Assembly: GCA_037179385.1 (NCBI GenBank)
Contig: CM074188.1
Span: forward strand, 20,973,318-21,037,317
Length of the DNA stretch: 64,000 nt
Source of the DNA: Holothuria scabra
Lineage: Eukaryota; Echinodermata; Holothuroidea; Aspidochirotida; Holothuriidae
Direction: 5' to 3'
Shown: in pieces, positions 25,301 to 33,981 of the stretch
Numbering within the stretch: the first letter of the stretch is position 1
Layout: every line of letters starts with the position of its first letter
The notes under the pieces: model-generated
Told to the model about the DNA's origin: nothing
Seen by the model: the letters and a program-made list of their open reading frames with translations, nothing else
Database searches by the model: none
Made by a program: the position numbers and the translations under genes

Positions 25301-26164
25301 CGGCTTCTCCCACATTCGTGGTCGCTTATCTTCGTGAAACAACTGCCCTTCAAGGCCTGATTATTATTATATAGGGTCGTTTACTCTTTCTGTGGAAGAA
25401 GTTGGGCGCTGTGTTCGACAACTGCTTACCTCACATATACCTTTTCCTTTCGCCAAAAAAGGAAACCAATTCAATCGTATACTTTTTGTGGAACATTCAT
25501 TGTACATTACACCCTGATTTGAGAATATTTTCAGCCATTTTTCTGTTACCTTGACAGAGAGAGACCTTCAGTTCCTCGACTAAGTTTGGTGCCGGTATTA
25601 CATAGAATCTTTGTACATACGGTTTTCATTTTGTATTACGTAGTCATTTTCACGTACCTGGGTAGCTACCTATTCTAGTACCATCCAAATCATGCATCGC
25701 ACAACTTCTCTGAACGTCAAGTAAGATAACTTGTTAGGGAACCTTACCTCCATAGCAGCGGTGTTTTTATATTGACTACGATCATAAACCCATCCATTTT
25801 CACAGCTACCGGTAATGTTTGTGTAGTTCACGGCATAGTATCCTTCGTACCAATCTTGAGGATAATCAGTTTCGTACCTCGCACATTTTGAGTAAGATGT
25901 ATCACTTTTTCCTTCTAAAGGAATCGATGCATCTCGAAATTGATGTATGCAACTCAGATATGAAGACTGTACCTTTTGTTGACACTGATCGACATCGTCA
26001 GACCACTCACTTACTGCACACCAATGATCAACAGAAGCTGAAGTGAATACTTGAGAGAACCCGACCATAGCAGAAATGGCGGAAGTTATGCAAACAAGTG
26101 AATAAATAAGGATCTGAAAACGGCCAAATTCTCCGATTTCTCTCAATATTTCGTCCAACTTCAT
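4121..26164 (-). CDS. SLC22-family organic ion transporter, 9 coding exons, 544 aa
   Basis: Join of 26164-25748, 24539-24436, 22333-22182, 19054-18886, 15654-15507, 10975-10878, 7243-7032, 6185-6077 and 4346-4121 (minus). Every intron starts GT and ends AG, all phases fit, and the total is 1635 bp (544 codons plus TAA). The product is a 12-helix plasma-membrane transporter of the major facilitator superfamily. Helix 1 is at about residues 14-40, followed by a large Cys-rich extracellular loop (about 41-140) with sequons NYT and NIT. The MFS loop GTISDKFGRFK falls near 169-179, ELVGPTKRG near 227-235, PESIRWLLSQ near 284-293, AELFPTPVR near 462-470 and LPETRGKPLPE near 520-530. Length and motif order are those of the SLC22 family (about 550 aa), which moves organic cations, carnitine-like zwitterions or anions. 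Loop and motif style look closer to the cation/carnitine branch, but the substrate cannot be read from sequence. The coding frame is intact. No TATA box is obvious upstream, and untranslated exons were not found. Confidence 0.95.
5609..5871. mobile_element. short inverted-repeat element, family C
   Basis: Ends are inverted repeats: TATAGACGAATCCAGACAGC at the left and GCGCTGGTCGGATTCATCTG at the right. The inside matches the 39.1 kb copy almost throughout (AAGTAATGGTCTGATT, CCTTTTAATCTTTCAATTT, GACCCCACTAA, GCTAAACACAAG). Intron 8 of the SLC22 gene. Confidence 0.75.
6077..6185 (-). CDS. SLC22 exon 8: helix 10
   Basis: 109 bp, residues 435-469. Acceptor TTTCCAG, donor GTAAAC. It encodes TWRVAVGMVGKFC and YIYAAELFPTPV, the conserved motif before helix 11. 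The final AG is completed by A of exon 9 to give the arginine of the PTPVR motif. Confidence 0.93.
6925..6990 (-). repeat. tail fragment of the U2-headed repeat
   Basis: Plus-strand AAAGTCCTCCCAACTGTCTG, then GCCTTTCGGAGAAACCAAAC, matches the tail segments near 31.8 kb and 38.1 kb. No U2 head is attached. It lies in intron 7 of the SLC22 gene. Confidence 0.45.
7032..7243 (-). CDS. SLC22 exon 7: helices 7 to 9
   Basis: 212 bp, residues 364-433. Acceptor AAACAG, donor GTAAGT. It encodes VNAMVYYGISLSTSSLG (helix 7), then FFISGAVEIPAYLICI (helix 8), the short LGRRG loop and helix 9. It ends in phase 1 with C. Confidence 0.94.
7280..7302. repeat. short palindrome related to the 3.65 kb one
   Basis: CAGGGAGC...GCTCCCTG around CGTAACA. 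Shares the ends and the CCGTAACAGCTCCCTG half with the 34-bp palindrome. Confidence 0.65.
8636..8835 (+). repeat. SINE family 1, partial, with TAAC tail
   Basis: Shares GGGTCATACCGAAGA, GCTCAGCATAAGCAATG, CAGTGAGCCACAAGTGGGAA and CGGTTGGAAACTGAGCCG with the 43 kb copy. Most of the tRNA-like head is missing. It ends in TAACTAAC repeats. Intron 6 of the SLC22 gene, antisense to it. Confidence 0.7.
9292..9597. mobile_element. short TTAA element, family B
   Basis: About 305 bp. The left end TTAAAGGCAGTCAATGCTCG then CCCCAAACTA and the right end CAGTCTGGGGTGACAGGATG are imperfect inverted repeats. The core has TCATCGATTGACAACAAATT, GGGATTGTGTTTGGATGAGG and TTGTGAGAGGGGCTTA. Intron 6 of the SLC22 gene. 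Confidence 0.7.
9994..10360. mobile_element. inverted-repeat element with internal 20-21 bp tandem array
   Basis: Outer inverted repeats are ATGGAATACCGTTTTAACAT then TTATTC at the left and the exact complement at the right, flanked by direct AGGCCGT copies (9994-10000 and 10354-10360), a likely target duplication. The inside is about a dozen units around the palindrome AGAGATATCTGAAATT, with the first two units inverted relative to the rest, so the whole folds back. Intron 6 of the SLC22 gene. Confidence 0.88.
10878..10975 (-). CDS. SLC22 exon 6: end of cytoplasmic loop
   Basis: 98 bp, residues 331-362 plus two bases of W363. Too short to stand out as an open frame, but it is bounded by CTACATAG and GTGAGAG and encodes YVKDLFRTRNLRMNTLNI, the family segment just before helix 7. 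Its phase (ends TG) and exon 7 (starts G) join to make tryptophan, which supports the call. Confidence 0.9.
11505..11625 (+). repeat. SINE family 1, body fragment
   Basis: After a run of about 18 T, GGTGCTCACCATAAGCAGTA, GTCAGACAACTGG and GTTAGAAACTGAGGAG match the family body, followed by a TAACTAACT tail. Intron 5 of the SLC22 gene. Confidence 0.6.
12889..12940. repeat. A run and (AT)n microsatellite
   Basis: About 12 A, then TATATATATATATATATA and AAATAAATAAAATAAAAAT. Intron 5 of the SLC22 gene, next to a minus-strand R1 piece. Confidence 0.85.
14262..14345 (+). repeat. SINE family 1, body fragment
   Basis: CTTGAAGGCCGTGGCCAGTC, then CAGTTGGTTAGAAATTGAGC, matches the 3' half of the family body. 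Confidence 0.5.
15057..15250. repeat. hexanucleotide array (GTTGAA/GTTAAA)n
   Basis: About 30 near-perfect 6-bp units, mostly AGTTGA and AGTTAA with a few AGCTGA and AGTTGG variants. It adjoins the tail side of the SINE at 15283-15390, and degraded TTAGTTA-like repeats continue to about 14940. It likely grew from the SINE's TAAC tail. Intron 5 of the SLC22 gene. Confidence 0.85.
15283..15390 (-). repeat. SINE family 1, minus strand
   Basis: On the minus strand it reads GCCAGTGAGCCACAACTGG, ATGATCGGCAAGGC and TTAGAAACTGAGCCGCAG, then runs into the hexamer array at 15060-15250. The array therefore sits where the simple-sequence SINE tail belongs. Confidence 0.65.
15507..15654 (-). CDS. SLC22 exon 5: PESxRWL motif and cytoplasmic loop
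   Basis: 148 bp, residues 282-330. Acceptor TTTACAG, donor GTAAAA (weaker than the others). It encodes LPESIRWLLSQKKYGEAE and a charged cytoplasmic segment ending LKLEEEE. This is the exon that is duplicated in degraded form at 42132-42275 on the other strand. Confidence 0.93.
16126..16266. mobile_element. small inverted-repeat element, family D
   Basis: Left end GTGCGCACTGTTTAACAATT and right end TTTGTTTAACAGTGCGCATC are inverted repeats around a GGTTAG-rich centre. The right end and centre recur near 37540-37610 (TTAGGATTGATAATTACC, GAAATTTCTTATTAAGCAGT). Intron 4 of the SLC22 gene. Confidence 0.6.
16580..17100 (-). mobile_element. C-terminal remnant of an L1/Tx1-like LINE ORF2
   Basis: Read on the minus strand, the broken translation shows EDIWVQIFNMPV, then FLHGIILSNRHLS, then FCGNEV followed in another frame by LEHMFWDC. 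The order matches the tail of L1/Tx1-type ORF2 proteins, where a Cys-rich C-C-H-C segment ending in ETIEHLFWDC follows the reverse transcriptase. The 112-residue open frame 16918-16580 then gives a Lys-rich C-terminus as expected. Internal stops and frameshifts show it is dead. It lies in intron 4 of the SLC22 gene, in the same orientation. Confidence 0.6.
17330..17560. repeat. R1 pieces
   Basis: Plus strand GGGCAATTTTCTGATCATTT, CAACTGCTTAAAATCTGG; then CACTGGTGGTGGCCCTCCGG and CAGATAGTCTTTCAGGC, a diverged core, followed by CCCCCC. Intron 4 of the SLC22 gene. Confidence 0.5.
18160..18545 (+). repeat. two R1 copies in tandem
   Basis: First: CCTGAGAAATGCCATTTTCG, CTGCGCCAACCGATCACCG. Second: GGATTGGCATTTCCGGCCG, ATGGTGGCGCTCCGTTTAGA then TAGTCTTTT. 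Confidence 0.65.
18886..19054 (-). CDS. SLC22 exon 4: helices 5 and 6
   Basis: 169 bp, residues 226-280 plus split codons. Acceptor TATATAG, donor GTAAGT. It encodes IELVGPTKRG, the family-conserved motif after helix 4, followed by two hydrophobic helices. ITEWRYLQI marks the start of helix 6. Confidence 0.92.
19440..19830 (+). repeat. dispersed repeat R2, copy 1
   Basis: Matches 44345-44720 in order: ATCGCCCCACCAATGAAAAT, AACATATCG, AGAATAAAC.AAAT, AACATTGTGGT, CTATCTATCTATGTTTTG and CAATCCACAAAGCAGATC. Contains a C run near 19790 and a GT-rich stretch (19640-19700). It is probably the interior of a non-autonomous DNA transposon. Intron 3 of the SLC22 gene. Confidence 0.65.
22182..22333 (-). 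CDS. SLC22 exon 3: helices 3 and 4
   Basis: 152 bp, residues 175-224. Acceptor CAACAG, donor GTGAGT. It begins FGRFKAYY, the second half of the MFS signature, and covers helix 3 and helix 4 (YWFYALVRFLQGC...FTIG). It ends in phase 1 with a G that joins CT of the next exon to make alanine. Confidence 0.93.
22740..22876 (+). mobile_element. 3' end fragment of the LINE copy 1 family
   Basis: This stretch resembles the 3' untranslated end of LINE copy 1. It shares GTGGTTGTGGCAGAATCTGA, the TTTTGATTAGGG-like centre, TTTGGCCTCCTTT and the TTATGTTATG terminal repeat. It lies in intron 2 of the SLC22 gene in antisense orientation to it. A short, 5'-truncated LINE tail is the simplest reading. Confidence 0.7.
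23282..23351. repeat. perfect 35-bp tandem duplication
   Basis: TCGATCTACAAAGTAAAGAG plus TTTAATAAAAAGTCA occurs twice without a mismatch. Intron 2 of the SLC22 gene. Confidence 0.9.
24436..24539 (-). CDS. SLC22 exon 2: helix 2 and MFS loop
   Basis: 104 bp, residues 140-173 plus two bases of K174. The acceptor reads CGCACAG and the donor is GTGAGT. It encodes FDLVCDRSYFV..., the conserved end of the extracellular loop, then helix 2 and GTISD, the first half of the MFS signature. The two leftover bases AA are completed by A from exon 3 to give the signature lysine. Confidence 0.93.
25100..25373 (+). repeat. tRNA-derived SINE, family 2 (Ser/Leu-like head)
   Basis: The head has an A-box-like GGCCGAGTGCATAAAGGCG (type II tRNA style) and B box GGAGTTCAATTCC, with a longer segment between as in tRNAs with a variable arm. 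A body without tRNA features follows and ends in ATT repeats (GATTATTATTAT), typical of a SINE tail. Intron 1 of the SLC22 gene, antisense to it. Only this copy was seen. Confidence 0.6.
25748..26164 (-). CDS. SLC22 exon 1: N-terminus, helix 1 and extracellular loop
   Basis: 417 bp, residues 1-139. The start ATG follows an A-rich stretch (AAAAAAAATGAAG). MKLDEILREIGEFGRFQ is the typical SLC22 N-terminus, followed by one hydrophobic helix. The loop contains HWC, further cysteines and tandem glycosylation sequons NYT and NIT. It ends ...SQYKNTAAME and reads into GTAAGG, a strong donor, in phase 0. The open frame runs on to 25670 but that extension is intronic. Confidence 0.95.
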
Positions 26165-27754
26165 TTTTTTTTTTTCAAATAAGATCCGTATGTCTTGTTG
26201 TTTTGTTATTTTTTCAGTGAAACGGTCCTCAGAGTTTTAACCGAATAAACAAATCTGCAATGATATCATTAAGTGAAATTTCAGAGTTGTCATGTTCAAA
26301 AGTGTTGGCTGATTTCTAATTAATGTGCTTAGCGTTACGGTTACGGTTTGCTGGTGCTAGAATTGTCAGTTTGGAGACACCCATAAGGTTTTCAATATTG
26401 TGACTGTCTCTAAGTTCAAAGGTTGAAAATGATGCAGCCAAACACATAATGTCGAATGCAGAAAAGCATAGTGATCATAAAATTAGAAGTGTACCGTATA
26501 CTTGTTTTGTAAATACTCAATTTAACAAAATAATTCTAGTTCTTTCATCATGCAAGTACTGCAAAATGTTTTTAGACCAAGTCCTCTCACCCAAGGTGAT
26601 TCCAATTCTCCTAACCTACTCATTATAAGCCCCTCCCACAAAAATGTCTACAAATCACACTGATCCAGACACAATCCGATTTATTGCTTCAAAGTGAGTA
26701 GCCTACAGCATACAAGCTCCAATTTTTAAACAGAACTCTGTACAGTATATGATGTGTAATATGAGGTACAGTACTATGCATTTTTTCTAATTTGCTGTCA
26801 ATAAAATAGCTGTGTCAATTCAGAATTCCTGTAGACTACTACAAAAATTGTAGTTTTGGGTGAGAATTGACTGCCTTTATTACACATGGAGTCTGTTGAG
26901 TATTTTGAAGTGGACATTACACGCAGTATACGTATTCTACTTTATTATCAAAGCCACTTCACGTTACATCAATTCTGCCTTACCACATCTCCCTTGTACC
27001 TTTACGTTATTAACAATATTTAACATGCGAATCCTTGTGCCTAGGTTCAATAGGGCAACTGTGCCTGTAATTCACTCGAAACCAACACGAAGGTGCCATA
27101 CAGTACGATCTTTTACAATTACTGAAAATGTAGTATTCGACTGATAATGTATCAGTACCCGATAAAGTACTTAACAGGTGCAATAAAACTAAAGATACAA
27201 GTCAGAATCATGAAGGTATAAAGACAATATTATCTGTATGCTGAACAGGTGCTGAAGGCTTAGGTCGATGATCGGGGTTGCACATATAACAGTTGAACGA
27301 AAAGTGAATACATTAACCAAAGAGGATAAAGGAAAGAAAGAGAAGTAAGCAGGAAACTCCGTGTACTGTTATAAAAGAGTGTTCAAATAAATTTTTAGTT
27401 TCTTGTCATTTTTAGTTTTTCGCACAGACCCCCGGAAATTCACCATACTTGAATTTTTAAGTTTGAATATCATCTTGGGGAGATGAAATGATGACTGACC
27501 CCATCCTGTGAAAGGACCTGAGGAAATTGAAGGGGTGTCCCCCCCCCCCTTTGGGAAATATGGGCTCAAAAAGGGTGAGCTGGAGGCAAATTGGTGCTAT
27601 ATATTGATGCTTTGGGTTGCACTGACAGACTCCTCATTCCATCTTCTCCCTCTTTTTCCTTCTCTCTTAGTCCTTTCCCTCCCTCCCATTTGGAGGAAAC
27701 CGCCCTTTCCCCCGGCTTCACCGTCAATTATACTCTTAAGAAGTGATTACTCTA
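26165..27754. other. 5' flank of the SLC22 gene
   Basis: A+T-rich sequence upstream of the start codon with no TATA box I can defend and no recognisable exon. A C run near 27540 and a polypyrimidine stretch (27630-27720) lie at its right end. Confidence 0.5.
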
Positions 27755-28150
27755 TGTATAAAATGTTGATATCAGCAGATGTTTTGCTGATATCATCAAA
27801 TGAATTGGTTGGCAATATCATCAGATCCAACATATCTCCAAATTAAATTGCTGATATCTGCAAATGAACCGGTGATATCACCTAATGAAATGGTAATTTC
27901 CTTCAACAATCTTAACATGTAGCTATTTCAGTTGTTGATATCAACAAAGGGATTGCTAATTCCATTACATAAACTGGTGATATCAGCAAGTGGATTGCTG
28001 ATATCATCTAATGAATTGGTGATATCAGCAATTCAAACATATCGCTAATTCAGTTGCTGCTATCGGCAAAGAAATTTTTAATTTCATCAAATAAATTGGT
28101 GATCATCAAAAATGCTGATGTCATCAATTAATTTGCTTATATCACACGTT
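27755..28150. repeat. degenerate GATATC-rich tandem array
   Basis: About a dozen diverged units of roughly 32-36 bp, each with a TGATATCA-like palindrome followed by spacer words such as AGCAAATGAATTGG or TCATCTAATGAATTGG. Units at 27.77, 27.96 and 28.0 kb are the clearest. It resembles in style the AGATATCT array at 10 kb, but the unit is different. Confidence 0.7.
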
Positions 28151-28930
28151 CATTGTTGATACGATCAAAAAATGAAAAAGGAGAAAAACGACTTGCCAAA
28201 CGGGCTAACCAGTCAGAAGTAAGGTAAGGCAAATTGGTAAACGAGAAAATAAGAGTTGCTTCAACTCTAATGGACTAGGTTGTAACAGTCGTCCTGAGTT
28301 TGCAAGCGGTAATTATTAAAGTGTGCGTCTGTCAGTCTGGTAAAGAGACTACATTAGTAAAAAGTTCGTTGCAAAGTGTTATAAACTTTGGCAACATTAA
28401 TTTACCTTTTAAGAAAAAAGGAAAATAAATCTTCTAATGCGAAACCAGATGTTGGTCAAGGAGCAATCCAGTCGGTGTCGTCTTACTAAATGAAAAGATA
28501 GATAAAAGGTATGCTAACCGCTGCTGACATCGGAAGCAAGTCATAGACCAGTAGCTCCAACTGGTTGTTTTATCCGTTTAAATTACAATAAACGTTGGCC
28601 TGTGTTTTAATTTGTACAGCAAATGAAGTCATGCTCTGATTTAATTATCATACAGTTTATCAGATACAAATCTTAAGCTTCTTTGGTGGACAAAGTCCAA
28701 TAGCATTTAGGTCTTGTCCAAGGAGCTAGAAGAGATGGAGATTGCTCGCCGTGCTCTTCCATCTCCCTTCTATAACTCGTGTTACCTTCTAGGTCAGCCG
28801 TTCTTTTTGTCTGGAATCAACAGGAGAAAGACTCAAGTTAACTTGCATGGAGGCAAAGGCATATTTGTGTTAGGAAAGCATAGGCCTTTCGGTATGAAAT
28901 ATCATCTCATATTTTCTCCTGGCACTTGAC

Positions 28931-29310
28931 AGACAGAACATGTTTAAACACCTAAGTGGTTAAGTTACCCGTACCAGGTCTTAAACTTTGCTCATAGTAC
29001 GAGAACAGAGTTTGCGACCTCATAGTGTTACATATATGAACAGAGTCAAGTGTGACTGTCTAGGTGCGGCTATCCTAATCGTTGTATCAGGCCTTCGTAG
29101 ATCTTCACTTAGTGAAGTAAAGACGGGCTGTCGAGAGGCATAATTCTTATCCAGGAGGCGCAACAACCGGTAATTATTACGCTTTATAACTTATTCAATC
29201 TTCCTTAGTTTCGGGTGGTTTTAATAATTGTTTTCCCCTGTATATGTCTCAAATAAAGATAATTTGTGGATGCTATCTAGATTATCTGTCTATTTATAGT
29301 GAAAACGACA
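28931..29310 (+). other. possible LTR-like segment
   Basis: Begins TGACAGACAGAACATG, has CTTTATAAC near 29180, AATAAA near 29254 and ends GAAAACGACA followed by GGCTTTGGTGCCG, which resembles a primer-binding site used by some LTR elements. No second LTR and no coding region were found. Confidence 0.2.
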
Positions 29311-29365
29311 GGCTTTGGTGCCGCACCTATGTGCAAAATGTAGGCTATGGTTAGGTTAGGTTATA

Positions 29366-29475
29366 TGAGTTTCACGGCGGTCCAGTTTCTAACCAAATGG
29401 TTCAAATCGAGCCGGCCGCGGCTTTTTTCCAGTTGCGGCCCACTGGCTCACTTGTACGATGTATGTGCATCAACC
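29366..29475 (-). repeat. SINE family 1, minus strand
   Basis: On the minus strand, GAGCCAGTGGGCCGCAACTG, GCCGCGGCCGGCTCG and GGTTAGAAACTGGACC match the family body in order. Confidence 0.6.
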
Positions 29476-30866
29476 TTTAGAATGCCGTTCTTGCAGAATC
29501 ATGTACTCACATTGAATGATTCCTATCGAGAATTTTAATGTTTCAATATTGTAGTCCCTTTTTACAGATTTCAAAATATTCCGTATTTGACAGAAGTTCA
29601 ATTTTATGAATGTTTCGTATTTGTTTGAATTTGACATGTCAGTAGGTATTTTGCATTTTTTTTAATAAGTGAGCCGTATGCGTTACAGTGATCTATAAGA
29701 GATATCACAGAGAACAATACAAACACGGAAACCACTGGTCATATACATATTTCGCCATTGTGATGTGCTCGCCGATGGTTTCGCATCCCCTGGTGTGTAA
29801 AAATGAGTCTACACTAGATCTTTGAAGGCAATAACATAGGTAGTAATCATATAGTCCCAGGATGTTCGATGAAAGATTATCAAAATGAAGCATACAGAAG
29901 GCTGTATTTACATCGAACCCACCTGGGTTTAGACAAGGTACCCCTATACCATATTTTAGTGTCTAGTCAATAATGAAAGTATAGATAAGTAATTGTTGTT
30001 TCGTACCTAGCACTACGTTTCTTCAGCTTCCACTACGGCGACGGAACAGATGGTTAGGAACACTAACCTTGTGGGGTTAGCTTCTAGTTAAGGGGTTATG
30101 GTTAACCTTGATAATGACCTTAACAATAACCTAAAAAATCTCGAACCTCATAGGGTAAGTGTTCCAAACATTCTGTGCCATCGTCACCCTCGTAGTACAA
30201 AACAGCGATATCTGTAATACAGGACGAGGGCGTATCTCCATAGCCGTGCCGTATATTCTGAGCTAGCCCTACCAAAGGTAATGTTGACTACTACTAGGGT
30301 CTGGAAACAAAATAACTAGGCACCACAACCCCGTGCATGTTTTCCAAGAAGTTACGGTCCTTTCGACGTTTACCTAACGATTCCAATATTAAGAATAACA
30401 ATTCACAAGACAATTTTGCATTATTGTGACTTCAGTCAGAAGAAACAAGGCGGGAGGCGGGTAGCGTTGGAAAAGATTATCTGCGCAAAAGGCAATATTA
30501 AAACCATAGAGCAGGATAATAAGAACTAGAGTACGTACTTCAAATACCGCGTATGTAAATGCGCTATGATACCACAGAGACGTGTCCGCCATATCCGGAG
30601 CAGACAAAAAGTCACGTGATATGCCAGACCTTATGGCTGCAGCAAATCTCTCTGCAAAAATGTCAAGCTCTAAGTGTGCCTTCAATATTGCTTCTTACAG
30701 GAAAACGTGCCAAGAAGACACCAACAGAACCAATTAGTGTGAAATATGTAAAAACAGTTGTGGAGTTTGCGATAGACGTGTGGTAGAAAACGATTTATAA
30801 TTCGTTCGAACGACGCTTCACGGCCTAACACTCTGCAAATGGAAGATGGAGATGTACCTTTAATTT

Positions 30867-31075
30867 CGCTTCTCGGCCTTTCTGCTAAGATCATGTGTTG
30901 TATCAGTTCTTTTCATCCAGTCTAGAACGTGCCATACATCTGTACATGCAGACCAATGATGAACTGTAGATAGTCTGAAGCCCGTGAGGTTGGTCAAGTG
31001 TTGTCCTTCAATGGACGTAATGCTTATTTATTTGGAAAGCAGTGTATAGTTTGGATTCGCCGAAAGAAAATCGGT
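30867..31075 (+). repeat. U2 snRNA-headed SINE-like repeat, copy 1
   Basis: Starts CGCTTCTCGGCC..CTAAGATCA and continues GTGTTGTATCAGTTCTT, matching about the first 45 nt of U2 snRNA with a few changes. Then follows a non-U2 body (CCATACAT, GACCAATGATG, CCGTGAGGTTGGTCA, GGACGTAATGCTT) that is shared with the reverse-strand copy at 38105-38322. It ends GAAGCAGTGTATAGTTTGG. Shared non-U2 sequence shows a dispersed repeat rather than a simple U2 pseudogene. Confidence 0.7.
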
Positions 31076-31814
31076 AATTTATTGCTCAGGAGAAATTTGA
31101 TGGTGCAAACTTTCAAAAATTCTTGCGATGAAACATCCGTAGCCCTATCAATAAATAATTATTTAAAAAAGAGAGCCAATGACTGGAGTTGATGAAACTG
31201 AACAGCATAACAATTACTAGGAAAATTCCTTTTGCTCTGTAAATTTACACCAGTGAACGTGTATGGAATTGCATGCCTTAATCACATGGGCAGATTTTCA
31301 TGAAAAATATGGCCCTCACATTTAGTACTCACGTCTTTTTTCCCAAATAATCTTGCATCATCGAGAACAAAATTGAATCATAGAAAAGAAAGTAACTGAC
31401 TGATTTATTTCTGCATATACACCGGGGAGTGGTGTCAATATTATAAAAAAAATCATAAATCGAAGATAAAAGCGGATTGTCCTGCATAAAATACTACTAC
31501 CTTGGTGTAAAAAGCGCAAATATGCAATATTTTATATTAATTGAGTATACATGACATGTTTGAGAAGGACCATAGGCCAGTATATCTCTTTAAAAAAATG
31601 TGGGATACGCAAGCTGTGATTTACAATGTGCAGTAGGGTGTTGGTGCTAGCGATCAGGATATCCAAAGATTTTGGAGGCAGCGGTAGGGCGGTATTTTAG
31701 ATTTGAAGGTCGATCATTTAATTGACACTTCATTGATTTCTGCACAGCACCGAACGTAAAACACCATGGAAGTACTTCCATGAAAACACTATAAAAATGA
31801 AAATGGGGTATATT

Positions 31815-31880
31815 TTTTAAAGTCCTCCCTACCCTCTGTCAAAAGGCCGTTCGGCGAAACCAAACTATTACCTGCTTCAT
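31815..31880 (-). repeat. tail fragment of the U2-headed repeat
   Basis: Plus-strand reading AAAGTCCTCCC...CCTCTGTCAAAAGGCCG, then TTCGGCGAAACCAAACTA, matches the tail of the 38 kb copy (same orientation as that copy). A similar fragment lies at 6925-6990, and a weaker one at about 3795-3845. Confidence 0.5.
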
Positions 31881-33981
31881 TCATTGTTTAATAGCTAAAC
31901 ATGTTTAGAAGTTAACGTCTTTTGAAGTAGGGAAGTAGGGACAAAATAAGGGTTACTTTACTAGACACGATATACAGAGTGTAGGGATGAATAACGAATA
32001 TAGTGCGAAATGCCCCTTACTTCTACTTTTTGAACTTGCCAACTCATACAATAAAGTTGCAATTTAGTTAGCCCCTAAAAGTTCTGCCTAATTTTAAGGG
32101 TTCTTTTAACTTGCGTTTCAAGAAATTTATCGGCCTACCGATTTTACATTCCTGCAGAAATCCCACACACTCTTACGCACAATCAGGATTGGTCGTTACA
32201 TGATTTACCGTAAGCATTTGAGAATGCACTTGGTCGTCCCAAAAAGTAATAAAATTCAATAGATATAGTTTTTGGCGCTTTGTGCGCATCGAGAGGTGAT
32301 TTCTGGCAGAAAATGCAAAGGACCACGGGGACCGTGGAAAAGTAGGGGCCGGCGACAGCAACAGTACTTTAAAAAAATTGGGTCAAAAAATCTTAGGCGT
32401 AATATAATATAATAAATCAAACAGCAACCAGTTATCCTAAAGTAGTAAGCGTTCTTCTGGCTTGAATAAATTGTCCTGTTCATAGCGGCAGACGAAGTCC
32501 CCTTTGGTTCACCGCTAGCAGTTTGTTACAATAGAGTACGTAGATGTTCCCAAGTTGTAGTAATCACATTTAATTATGAACTGTAAACGAACTCCGTCAA
32601 TGAGGTTCTTAAACGTACGCTACCCTAGCCCTTGTTCGAGCTAGTTCGGGCTTTTCGGTCATTTTGGACATACTAGATGCAATGCAGTCAACATTCATAC
32701 AGGCTGCATGCTTTTGTATACCCGCTACGTCATCATTTCTCTGATCTGCAGGCAGCCCTTGGGACAAAAACCAAGAAGTTACGTACAATTGCATGTTCAC
32801 ACAAGCAAGCTCCAATTAATGCTATCCAATCACAATGTACAGACAGTTTCATTTCAGTGTTTAAGAATGGGGACGCAATGTACGTATTTTTAGTGCTTTT
32901 GAAGTATCTTCAAATACTATATTGACATATATCCACAGGCTTGGTAGCGTAAAGGATTACAATGAATAAGTTGTTTGTCCTTCAGACTCTACGCTATATT
33001 GCAAAAAGAGGTGGGAATTCTCACAAGCAGTGTGAAATCTTGGCGCGCTTCGCGCGCATGAGCACACAATGAGCCCCTCAACGCCGCTATATATCTATAA
33101 TATGGCATGCTTGAGATATCATTTCCCCTGATTCTGGAAAAAAGTAGTTGTTAAATGTTCTCACTTCTGACAACAAATAAAAACCCCTCTCAAAGTTCTC
33201 CGGGGCCACCCATACTAGAGTTCCTTGCCAAAGGTCTGTCGTTGGCGAAGATGTACCCCCAATATTTGAAATAGATCGCCACCCTTGTAGTTCTTGGTAC
33301 TTTGGGTGGTAACAATCTTTATTTGTGTGACGCAACAAAAAAAAAGTTATATTCTTTCATTCTGACAATACCTCAAAGGTAGTGTCAAACGTCAGCAAAA
33401 TGCCGTGTATTTACCTTGCTGTTAAGGAGTGAGCTCTCCAGTAAAATACTGCGTGTTGGAATTGTGTCAGTATCTTGTACGGCTCTCAAGATATATATAG
33501 ACCTATCTCTTCCAAGTTTCAAAGTCTTAAGGCAACTTGTTGCTTATGATATTCAAACATTGACATTTCTTTTGTTCACCTTAATACCTCCTAATTGCAA
33601 ATCAGTTAGTTTCTGGCTTGGTGAGTGATACCGATGACTTTCAACGACGCAATTTCAACTTCTAAATCAAAATCCTCGGGGACATACTACTGTTGCAACT
33701 GTTTTGGAAATGGAGAATTCAACAACAAAGCCTAACACTTGGCATATATGGCATGTCCCTCTTTCGACCTCAAAATAGTTTCATACTGAGCTCGTGCTTA
33801 TTCATGATTAAGTGCAAATGGGAAATTGATTGGGAACTGCGGCCATTTTCTGAGTTATAGTGCGTTTTATATCAAATAACCAATTTCGTCATTTTCATGC
33901 CACCAGACTTTTAAAAGTAGGAAAAGTATTCAATAGAATTCAGTTTCTGGGAAAAAGACATTACGACCAAAACATTGAACT
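31881..33981. other. no gene seen
   Basis: Contains a GC-rich palindrome GCGCGCTTCGCGCGC near 33041. No coding exon or clear repeat family recognised. Confidence 0.45.

Noticed and set aside
25670..25747. extension of SLC22 exon 1 to the open-frame stop
   Set aside because: GTAAGG after ...TAAME is a strong donor and exon 2 continues the family sequence in phase. The extension has no family similarity.
28714..28929. 71-codon open frame
   Set aside because: Starts at TTG, with no recognisable domain and no splice context. Probably chance.
30867..30920. functional U2 snRNA gene
   Set aside because: Only the first ~45 nt match, with mismatches in the 5' region. The Sm site and later stem-loops are absent.
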